From Cellulomonadaceae bacterium (lineage in GTDB: Bacteria; Actinomycetota; Actinomycetes; Actinomycetales; Cellulomonadaceae): DNA of 5,638 bases. The position numbers and the translations under genes are program-made. The notes under the pieces were generated by a model that worked only from the letters and a program-made list of their open reading frames with translations, was not told the DNA's origin and searched no databases. The stretch is from assembly GCA_031283115.1 (NCBI GenBank), contig JAITCK010000100.1, positions 1 through 5,638 of the forward strand, read 5' to 3'. Shown here piece by piece: positions 1 through 5,638 of this stretch (position 1 is the first letter of the stretch; each line of letters begins with the position of its first letter).

Positions 1-690
1 CCCGACCATCCGGCCTTTCAGGCGGTGCTGCGGGAGGCCGGGATTCCGCTGGCAGCGCCGTCAGCCAATACGGCTGGGAGGCCCAGCCCGACAACAGCCA
101 GCCACGTTGTCACCGACCTGGCGGGGCGGATCGACGCCGTGCTTGACGGGGGGCCCTGCCGGGTGGGGGTCGAATCGACGGTGGTCAGCCTGGCTGTCAG
201 CCCGCCCCGCCTGCTGCGGCCAGGCGGGGTCAGCCTGGAACAACTGCGTGATGTCCTCGGTGACGTCGAAGTAGATCCGGCTCTTGTCGGCGAGTTGGCG
301 CCCGGCGTGGTGCCGGGAGCCCCCGGAATGAAATACCGCCACTACGCCCCCACAGCCCCCGTCACCATCATCAATGGCAGCCGAGAAAACGCTATCCGGT
401 GGTTGACCAGCGAAGGCGAAAGTGGAACGGCGGTCCTGTGTTTTGATGAAGAAGTCTCGGCTTTCTCTGCCGCCCTGCCAGGTGCTGTCGTCGTGCCTTA
501 TGGACCGGAAAACGACCCTGCAACGCTCGCTAGAAGACTCTTCGACGTGTTACGCACCCTTGACGAGACGCCGAACGTCACCGCCATTTACGCCCGCTGC
601 CCTAGCCGGGACGATGGCCTCTATCGCGCTGTTCGTAACCGTCTGTTCAAGGCGGCAGCGTTTACGGAGGTTGACACCGATGACATCTAA
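1..690 (+). CDS. sua5: Threonylcarbamoyl-AMP synthase (Sua5/YwlC/TsaC family), 5'-partial
   Basis: The enzyme makes threonylcarbamoyl-AMP from threonine, bicarbonate and ATP, the first step of t6A modification at position 37 of ANN-decoding tRNAs in the cytoplasm. The frame is open from base 1, so the start is upstream; 229 residues are visible. Window residues 1-80 are the end of the YrdC-like catalytic domain: APSAN at 19-23, GRPSPTTA just after it, an LDGG turn, GVEST at 56-60 and LLRPGG. The linker motif PGMKYRHYAP lies at about 108-117, followed by a C-terminal Sua5 domain ending in LYRAVRNRLFKAA. This makes it the long two-domain form, usually about 340 residues, so roughly 110 are missing. 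The GTG at base 25 is internal, since family-like sequence continues upstream of it. The 3' end overlaps the next gene by 11 bases. The family assignment is firm; the exact symbol is a convention. Confidence 0.95.
   Translation, partial: PDHPAFQAVLREAGIPLAAPSANTAGRPSPTTASHVVTDLAGRIDAVLDGGPCRVGVESTVVSLAVSPPRLLRPGGVSLEQLRDVLGDVEVDPALVGELAPGVVPGAPGMKYRHYAPTAPVTIINGSRENAIRWLTSEGESGTAVLCFDEEVSAFSAALPGAVVVPYGPENDPATLARRLFDVLRTLDETPNVTAIYARCPSRDDGLYRAVRNRLFKAAAFTEVDTDDI
666..670 (+). promoter_or_regulatory. Ribosome binding site for the substrate-binding protein gene
   Basis: GGAGG sits 9 bases before the ATG at 680, inside the end of the sua5 frame. It decides the start of the lipoprotein gene, because the same frame stays open far upstream (from at least 422) through the sua5 region. 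Confidence 0.8.
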
Positions 691-1735
691 AAGCCGCGCC
701 CACCTGCTGGCTGCCGTGGTGGCTGTTGTCGGCCTGCTGTTGACCTCCTGCTCCCCCGCGGTGTCCGCCAATGCTGACGCCAACCTGATAGAGACCGGCC
801 AAGATGCGGCCAATCCCGGCCCGGAAACCTTCGACCGGGTAACTACCGTCCGGCTCGGTTCGCCGCGCGGGGCCGCAACAATGGCTCTAGCCGGGATGAT
901 TCACGACCAAGACCAACGCGAGGCCGCCAACCTGAACCTGCTGGAAGGCAACATTTACGACTTCACCATTGTGGGCGCCCCCGACCAGCTCACGGCAGCC
1001 CTGGCCACCGGCAACATTGACGCGGCCCTGCTTCCCGTCAATGTGGCCGCAACCCTCTACAACCGCACCGACGGGGCCGTGCAGTTGGCGGCGATCACCG
1101 CACAGGGGCTCTTCTACGCCCTGGCCGCTGACTCCACCATCACGTCATTTGCTGACCTTGACGGCAGGAAGGTGTACACCACAGGGCTGGGTGCCACCCC
1201 AGAGTTTGTCATCAACTATTTCTCCGCCCACCAGGGCGTTTCGCCCCGCGTTGACTTTTCCAGCGAAGCCACGGCAGCGCTGACGCAACTGGTCACCGAC
1301 CCTGCTGGCGTAGGCATCCTGCCGGAGCCCTTTGTCACGTCGGCCCTCAAACAAAACCCCGGCCTGTCCGTGGTGATCGACCTCAATGACGCCTGGATGC
1401 AGGCGACAGGCTCCCCCTTGGTCACCACGGCCCTGGTGGTACGCACCGACTTTGCGCAAGCCCACCGGGAATCCGTGGCCACCCTGCTGGCTGACCTCAC
1501 CCTGTCAGTGGAGTGGGTCAACGCCACCCCTGCCGACGCTGCCCCCGTCATTGAAGCCCAAGGCATTGTGCCTAGTGCCGCTATCGCCCAGGCCGCCATT
1601 CCGCGCACCAACCTGGTCGCCATGACCAGTGGTGACGCCCGCACAGCCACGCTGGCCTTCCTGCGCGTGCTCCACGCCGCCCACCCGGAATCCGTGGGAG
1701 GGAGCATCCCCGGTGACGGATTCTTCCTCAACTAG
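680..1735 (+). CDS. ABC transporter substrate-binding lipoprotein, NitT/TauT (NMT1/THI5-like) class
   Basis: The product has 351 residues. The start at 680 gives a textbook lipoprotein signal: K4 and R6, a hydrophobic run at about 9-21, then the lipobox LTSC with C24 as the lipidated residue, so it should be anchored outside the membrane and deliver a ligand to the permease encoded next. The mature part looks like a type II periplasmic-binding fold of the NMT1/SsuA/TauA kind: LPVN at 118-121, TTGLGATPE at 167-175, GILPEPF at 212-218, and a C-terminal end with VGGSIPGDGFF. Relatives are annotated for sulfonates, nitrate, taurine or thiamine precursors; the ligand cannot be read from the sequence. 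The gene overlaps sua5 by 11 bases and the permease by 23, suggesting translational coupling. The upstream extension to 422 is only open frame running through sua5 and would bury the signal peptide. Confidence 0.92.
   Translation: MTSKSRAHLLAAVVAVVGLLLTSCSPAVSANADANLIETGQDAANPGPETFDRVTTVRLGSPRGAATMALAGMIHDQDQREAANLNLLEGNIYDFTIVGAPDQLTAALATGNIDAALLPVNVAATLYNRTDGAVQLAAITAQGLFYALAADSTITSFADLDGRKVYTTGLGATPEFVINYFSAHQGVSPRVDFSSEATAALTQLVTDPAGVGILPEPFVTSALKQNPGLSVVIDLNDAWMQATGSPLVTTALVVRTDFAQAHRESVATLLADLTLSVEWVNATPADAAPVIEAQGIVPSAAIAQAAIPRTNLVAMTSGDARTATLAFLRVLHAAHPESVGGSIPGDGFFLN
1696..1704 (+). promoter_or_regulatory. Ribosome binding site for the permease gene
   Basis: The purine run GGGAGGGAG lies 8 bases before the GTG at 1713, within the end of the substrate-binding protein gene. 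It supports this GTG as the permease start rather than the earlier in-frame GTG at 1629. Confidence 0.75.
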
Positions 1736-2477
1736 CCAGGCAGCCACCGCTGTCACAAGCCGGGCCATCGTTGCCGCTGTCTTCTGGCTGGCAGCCTGGC
1801 AGGTGTTGGCGATGACTGTCGGCCAGCGGATAGTGCTGGCTTCTCCCGTGCAGGTGGTTCAGGCGCTGTTCAGGCTGGTTCCAACAGCACAGTTTTGGGA
1901 AACCCTAGCCGCGTCAGGCCTGCGGATTATTGCCGGATTCGCCTTCGGACTCATCCTTGGCGCCCTACTTGCCTTCACTGCTAACGCCTCCAAGTGGGCT
2001 GCCGCCATAGTCGCCCCACCCATGCGGGCAGCCCGGTCAGTTCCCGTAGTCAGTTTTGTCATCCTGGTCTTGCTGTGGGCTGGCCCGCAGGCGCTGACCG
2101 TCACCGTTGCCGCCATCATGGTGGCCCCTATCGCCTTCGCTAACATCAGCGAAGGCTTGACCCGCACCGACCCTGAACTTGAAGACGTGGCCAAAGTTTT
2201 TGCCGCCTCCCCCCTGCAACGCTTTCGGGCTATCACTTGGCCTACCGTGCTCCCCTTCCTGGCCGCAGCCTGCCAGGCGGGCATCGGCCTCGCCTGGAAG
2301 GCTGGCGTCAGCGCGGAAGTCATCGGCCTACCGTCGGGCAGCATCGGCGAACGCCTCTACGCAGCCCGCCTCACCCTGGCCACCGACACGGTGCTCGCCT
2401 GGACAGTCACCATCGTTGCCGCCTCCTGGCTGCTCGAGCATCTAGCAACCCGCGCCCTGGCCCGCCACTCCGGCTAG
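1713..2477 (+). CDS. ABC transporter permease, SsuC/TauC-like (BPD transport, inner membrane)
   Basis: The product has 254 residues from the GTG at 1713, a usual length for this single-domain permease family. It forms the membrane channel that works with the preceding lipoprotein. Hydrophobic segments are visible at roughly 18-36, 70-90, 110-143, 180-194 and 226-240. The EAA-type loop that docks the ATPase lies at about 155-181 (LEDVAKVFAASPLQRF, ending TWPTVLP). The family-typical WKAGVSAEVIG is at 195-205. The start was chosen for its strong ribosome binding site; the earlier GTG at 1629 would add a 28-residue, proline-rich, non-family N-terminus read from within the upstream gene. The gene overlaps its neighbour by 23 bases. 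No ATP-binding subunit follows, although such systems normally have one in the operon, so the partner must be upstream, elsewhere or shared. The substrate is unknown. Confidence 0.93.
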   Translation: MTDSSSTSQAATAVTSRAIVAAVFWLAAWQVLAMTVGQRIVLASPVQVVQALFRLVPTAQFWETLAASGLRIIAGFAFGLILGALLAFTANASKWAAAIVAPPMRAARSVPVVSFVILVLLWAGPQALTVTVAAIMVAPIAFANISEGLTRTDPELEDVAKVFAASPLQRFRAITWPTVLPFLAAACQAGIGLAWKAGVSAEVIGLPSGSIGERLYAARLTLATDTVLAWTVTIVAASWLLEHLATRALARHSG

Positions 2478-2482
2478 CGGGC
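2460..2482 (+). repeat. Small GC-rich inverted repeat spanning the permease stop codon
   Basis: GCCCGC at 2460-2465 is complementary to GCGGGC at 2477-2482, with an 11-base loop that contains most of the stop codon. It could form a hairpin in the mRNA, but there is no following T-run, so it is not a convincing intrinsic terminator. Chance pairing is likely in DNA this GC-rich. Confidence 0.3.
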
Positions 2483-2591
2483 ACTCCCCTGGACACCACA
2501 CCCCACTTTGAGGCCAAGGATTGTTACGGGTTCGTGGAGTTTTGAGCGTGTCGCACACAGGTTGCCTGCTTCATCGGTGACGGTATGACAC
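2478..2591. other. Intergenic gap between the transporter and hydrogenase genes
   Basis: This 114-base gap is the only clear non-coding stretch in the window and is less GC-biased than its flanks. If the hydrogenase gene has its own promoter it should be here. I looked for -35/-10 pairs and for Rex (TTGTGA half-sites) or FNR (TTGAT half-sites) operators and found none that is convincing. TTGAGG at 2508 and TTGTTA at 2521 have no good -10 partner. A weak 4-base inverted repeat (GTGT/ACAC) occurs at 2548-2558. Confidence 0.6.
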
Positions 2592-5500
2592 ATGACGTCG
2601 CAGACGACCACAAGCACCACCGCAAGCCCCGCCTCCGCAAGCCCCGGCACCACAGGCGTCCCCGTCACCGTTGACGGGGTTGACATGGTTTTACCTGTTG
2701 GGATGCCCCTGGTAGAAGCCCTGCGGGACCAGGGCATACACATTCCCTCCCTCTGTAATGACGTGCGCCTAGACAAGGCCATGGGCAACTGTGGCATGTG
2801 CGTGGTGGAACTCCGCGACCCAGACGACGGGGCGTCGCGCCGCGTCAAAGCCTGCCAAACCCCTGTGGCCGCCGGAATGGATTTGAGCACCGGCAGCAAC
2901 GAGGTCGACGCCTACCGCACCCTGCGGCTAGAACAACTGCTCAGCGACCACAACGCTGACTGTGAAGCCCCCTGCCATCTGGCCTGTCCGGCAGGCATCG
3001 ACATTCAGTTGTATCTCAAACATGTGGCCAACGGGAACATGGAGGCGGCCGTCCGCGTCATCAAAGACTCCAACCCCTTCCCGTCTGCTTGTGGCCGCGT
3101 GTGCCCCCACCCCTGCGAGGCGGCCTGCCGCCGCAAACTCGTTGACGACGCCGTATCCATCAACGCTGTCAAACGATTCGCCTCCGACTGGGATATGGCC
3201 CGCGACCAGCCGTGGAGTCCTGCCGTTTCCCCTGCGACCGGCAAAACGGTGGCCGTCGTGGGGGCTGGCCCGTCCGGCCTGTCCGCCGCCTACTACCTGG
3301 CCCAGCGCGGCCACGCCGTCACCGTGTATGAGAAGCAGCCCAAACCGGGCGGCATGATGCGCTACGGCATCCCCGAATACCGGCTACCCAAGGCCACCCT
3401 CGACGCCGAAATCGGCCTCATCGCACAGTTGGGTGTCGACATTCGTTGCGGTCAAGCCCTGGGCGTCCACCAGCACCTTGAAGACCTCCGTGACGACCAC
3501 GACGCCGTCTACTTGGCCTTCGGGTCTTGGCAGCCCACCCCCCTGTCCCTGCCCGGTGACACCCTGCCGGGCGTGTGGCTGGGCATCGCCTTCCTTGAAC
3601 AGGTCACCCACGGCACCCCCGTTGATGTGGGCAACGACGTGGTGGTGGTTGGTGGCGGCAACACGGCCATCGACTGTGTGCGCACGGCCAAACGGCTGGG
3701 CGCAAGCAACGTCACCCTGGTCTACCGGCGTACCGTCGACGAAATGCCTGCTGAAGACGTCGAAATCGCTGACGCTATCGAAGAGGGCATCGACATGGTG
3801 TTCCTCACCGCCCCCGACCACATCACCGCTGCCGCCGACGGGTCTGGGCGCAAAACCTTGCACTGCCTCAAAATGGAGTTGGGAGAACCTGACCGCACCG
3901 GCCGCCGCCGCCCCATCCCTATCGAGGGCAGCGACTTTGAGATTGAAGCCGACACCATCATCGGCGCTATCGGCCAGTCCACCAACACGCAGTGGCTTTA
4001 CAACGACCTCGAAGTTGCTCTGTCCCGTTGGGGTGACATTCGCGTAGACGAAGCCACATCGCTGACCAACCAGCCGGGCATTTTTGCTGGTGGAGACTGT
4101 GTGACCGGGCCGGCCACCGTGGTTGCTGCCGTGGGGGCTGGGCGGAGGGCCGCCCAATCCATTGACGAACTGCTCAGCACAGGCACCGTCACGCCGCGCA
4201 CGGAGCCTTTCAGTGCGTCGCGCGGGTCGCTGGAAGACCTGCCCCGCGACGAATTCGAAGCCAAGCCACGTGTCGAACGGGCCTCCATGCCTCGCATCGA
4301 CATGCGGCAGGCCACCCGAGACTTCACCGAAATCGACTTGGGGTTGGTGCAAGAAGCAGCCCGTCGTGAGGCTGCCCGGTGCCTGGCCTGCGGCTGTTCA
4401 GCCCGCTACGACTGCGAACTGCGCAACGAAGCCACAGCCCACGGTGTGCGCTTCATCGAACCCCTCCACGAACGTCCACGATTCAGCATCGACGAGACCC
4501 ACCCCTTCCTCATCCGCGACCAAAACAAGTGCATCGCCTGCGGAAAATGTGTGGCCGCCTGCTCGCAGATCGAAGGCGTGGACGTGCTCGGCTACCGCTA
4601 TGACACCGACCTCACCGGCAAAGGCTGCCTGGTGGTGGGCTCTGCCAACGGCCTGCCACTCACGCAAACCGCCTGCATTTCTTGTGGCCAATGCGCTACC
4701 GCCTGCCCTTGCGGGGCGCTGGACTTCCGCCGCGAATCCGACCTAGTTTGGCAGGCCATCAACAACCCCGACCTCACCGTGGTGGGCTTCCTGGCCCCTG
4801 CGCCCCGGTCTGTCATCGGACGGCATTATGGCTGGACTCCCAGCGAAACCGCCCCCTATACGGCCGGACTCATGCGACGGCTAGGGTTCGACGTCTGCTT
4901 CGATGTGGCCTTCGCCGCCGACCTCACCATCATTGAAGAAGCCAACGAGTTTATTGGCCGCGTACAAACCCATCTTGACGGCGGGGCGGCGGTGCTGCCG
5001 CAGTTCACTAGTTGCTGCCCCGGCTGGGTGAGTTTTGTGGAAAAGAAATACCCCGCGCTTATCCCCAACCTGTCCACCTGCCGTAGCCCGCAAGGAATGA
5101 TGGCGGCCACCATCAAAAACCATTACGCCACCCTGCTGGGCAAGAAGCCGGAGAACTTGTTTGTCGTATCCATCATGCCCTGTCTGGCCAAAAAGGATGA
5201 GGCCCGCAGGGAACAACTGACCACCGACGGCCAGCAGGATGTTGACGCCGTGCTGACCACGCAAGAGTTCATCGAAATGGTGGATCAGATGCGCATCAAC
5301 CTGGACGAAATCACCCCGCAAGACTGGGATGCGCCCTACGCGAAGACGTCTGGCGCGGGCGTCATCTTCGGGGCGTCCGGTGGTGTGGCCGAGGCTGCCG
5401 TCCGTATGGCTGTCGAAAAACTCACCGGCGTCACCCTTGATGACAGCAGTCTTGACGTTCACCAAGTTCGCGGCCTAGACGGCGTGCGTGAAGCCGTCAT

Positions 5501-5638
5501 CACCGTCAACGAGACAACCAGCCTCCGTATCGCTGTCACTGCGGGTTTGAGCACGGCCCGGCCCATCATTGAGGCTGCCGCCCGCGGGGAAGACACCGGC
5601 TACGACCTCATCGAAATCATGGCCTGCCCCGGCGGCTG
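2592..5638 (+). CDS. hydA: [FeFe] hydrogenase fused to a GltD/NfnB-like NAD(P)H oxidoreductase (group A2-like), 3'-partial
   Basis: One open frame of 1015 complete codons with no stop, cut by the window end. ATG 2592 is the first possible start: an in-frame TGA lies two codons earlier at 2586, with a weak GGTGA at 2576-2580. Domains: T/S/A/P-rich tail 1-21; [2Fe-2S] about 22-105 (C55, C67, C70, C88); GltD-type N-terminal Fe-S region (H120, C124, C128, C132, C167, C171, C175, C179); FAD motif GAGPSG 224-229; GGMMRYGIPEYRLP from 253; NAD(P)H motif GGGNTA 354-359; second FAD motif from G501-D502; CxxCxC (C597, C600, C602, C608); two [4Fe-4S] motifs (C647/650/653/657 and C695/698/701/705); H-cluster L1 TSCCPGW (C808, C809), L2 MPCLAKKDE (C864) and L3 EIMACPGG (C1012). 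Proton-path residues equivalent to clostridial CpI E279, E282, C299 and S319 appear as E783, E786, C808 and S828. Likely reaction: reversible H2 oxidation or evolution coupled to NAD(P)H, in the cytoplasm. Direction and nucleotide are not settled. The hydrogenase identity is very firm; the group label is recalled, not computed. Confidence 0.97.
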   Translation, partial: MTSQTTTSTTASPASASPGTTGVPVTVDGVDMVLPVGMPLVEALRDQGIHIPSLCNDVRLDKAMGNCGMCVVELRDPDDGASRRVKACQTPVAAGMDLSTGSNEVDAYRTLRLEQLLSDHNADCEAPCHLACPAGIDIQLYLKHVANGNMEAAVRVIKDSNPFPSACGRVCPHPCEAACRRKLVDDAVSINAVKRFASDWDMARDQPWSPAVSPATGKTVAVVGAGPSGLSAAYYLAQRGHAVTVYEKQPKPGGMMRYGIPEYRLPKATLDAEIGLIAQLGVDIRCGQALGVHQHLEDLRDDHDAVYLAFGSWQPTPLSLPGDTLPGVWLGIAFLEQVTHGTPVDVGNDVVVVGGGNTAIDCVRTAKRLGASNVTLVYRRTVDEMPAEDVEIADAIEEGIDMVFLTAPDHITAAADGSGRKTLHCLKMELGEPDRTGRRRPIPIEGSDFEIEADTIIGAIGQSTNTQWLYNDLEVALSRWGDIRVDEATSLTNQPGIFAGGDCVTGPATVVAAVGAGRRAAQSIDELLSTGTVTPRTEPFSASRGSLEDLPRDEFEAKPRVERASMPRIDMRQATRDFTEIDLGLVQEAARREAARCLACGCSARYDCELRNEATAHGVRFIEPLHERPRFSIDETHPFLIRDQNKCIACGKCVAACSQIEGVDVLGYRYDTDLTGKGCLVVGSANGLPLTQTACISCGQCATACPCGALDFRRESDLVWQAINNPDLTVVGFLAPAPRSVIGRHYGWTPSETAPYTAGLMRRLGFDVCFDVAFAADLTIIEEANEFIGRVQTHLDGGAAVLPQFTSCCPGWVSFVEKKYPALIPNLSTCRSPQGMMAATIKNHYATLLGKKPENLFVVSIMPCLAKKDEARREQLTTDGQQDVDAVLTTQEFIEMVDQMRINLDEITPQDWDAPYAKTSGAGVIFGASGGVAEAAVRMAVEKLTGVTLDDSSLDVHQVRGLDGVREAVITVNETTSLRIAVTAGLSTARPIIEAAARGEDTGYDLIEIMACPGG
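2620..2646 (+). repeat. Short in-frame direct repeat in the hydrogenase N-terminal tail
   Basis: The 12-base unit CCGCAAGCCCCG occurs at 2620-2631 and again at 2635-2646, a 15-base period equal to five codons. It encodes tandem ASP-containing segments in the low-complexity tail before the [2Fe-2S] domain. The period keeps the frame, so copy number could vary without disrupting the protein. Confidence 0.85.

Noticed and set aside
422..679. Upstream extension of the lipoprotein frame to an ATG at 422
   Set aside because: It lies in another frame within well-supported sua5 coding sequence, has no family-like content, and would place the signal peptide and lipobox internally. The ATG at 680 has a good ribosome binding site.
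1629..1712. Earlier GTG start for the permease
   Set aside because: The added 28 residues look like out-of-frame reading of the lipoprotein gene, whereas GTG 1713 has a strong ribosome binding site at proper spacing.
2548..2558. GTGT/ACAC inverted repeat as an operator or terminator
   Set aside because: Arms of only four bases with a three-base centre are expected by chance and match no regulator site I can name.
2585..2587. ATG 7 bases upstream of the chosen hydrogenase start
   Set aside because: It is in a different frame and leads to a basic, His/Arg/Pro-rich peptide unrelated to the [2Fe-2S] domain.
2562..2589. Possible promoter TTGCCT with TATGAC 16 bases downstream
   Set aside because: Both hexamers are weak and transcription would begin at or past the ATG at 2592, so it cannot serve that start well.
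3384..4352. 322-codon open frame on the minus strand
   Set aside because: It lies entirely opposite the GltD-like domain, whose motifs are unmistakable. Its low-complexity Gly/Val/Asp/His-rich product is typical of the antisense of GC-rich coding DNA.
3433..4746. Two plus-strand open frames of about 205 codons in another frame within the hydrogenase gene
   Set aside because: Their products are Pro/Ser/Thr/Ala-rich with no recognisable motif, while the overlapping frame carries all conserved Fe-S and nucleotide-binding residues.
4881..5465. 194-codon minus-strand frame opposite the H-cluster domain
   Set aside because: It is the antisense shadow of conserved hydrogenase sequence including L1 and L2, with no domain of its own.

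Overview
This is a GC-rich window in which every gene lies on the plus strand and coding is nearly continuous. The C-ending codon preference, GTG starts, overlapping genes and a lipoprotein signal peptide fit a high-GC bacterium, most likely an anaerobic or facultatively anaerobic actinobacterium. That placement is inferred from composition and gene content only; another high-GC anaerobe is possible.

Bases 1-690 hold the 3' two thirds of a Sua5-type threonylcarbamoyl-AMP synthase, a tRNA t6A modification enzyme; its start lies upstream of the window. Bases 680-1735 encode a lipoprotein substrate-binding protein of the NitT/TauT (NMT1/THI5-like) class. Bases 1713-2477 encode the matching ABC permease. 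These three genes overlap by 11 and 23 bases, and each downstream start has a good ribosome binding site inside the preceding gene, so they look translationally coupled. No ATP-binding subunit is present in the window.

A 114-base gap follows (2478-2591). I see no convincing promoter or operator there.

From 2592 to the window end runs one uninterrupted frame of 1015 complete codons, cut off by the window edge. It encodes a large fusion enzyme. In order it carries a plant-type [2Fe-2S] domain, a GltD/NfnB-like FAD and NAD(P)H oxidoreductase with its N-terminal Fe-S region, a CxxCxC motif, two [4Fe-4S] ferredoxin motifs, and an [FeFe]-hydrogenase H-cluster domain. The L1 and L2 motifs are complete and L3 is cut mid-motif. 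This is the centrepiece of the window: one polypeptide that could pass electrons between NAD(P)H and H2. It resembles what is called the glutamate-synthase-linked (group A2) [FeFe] hydrogenases, whose physiological role is poorly defined.

The ABC transporter and the hydrogenase are neighbours on the same strand, but nothing in the sequence proves a functional link. Hydrogenase maturases (HydE, HydF, HydG) and a transporter ATPase are not visible here and would have to be encoded elsewhere.
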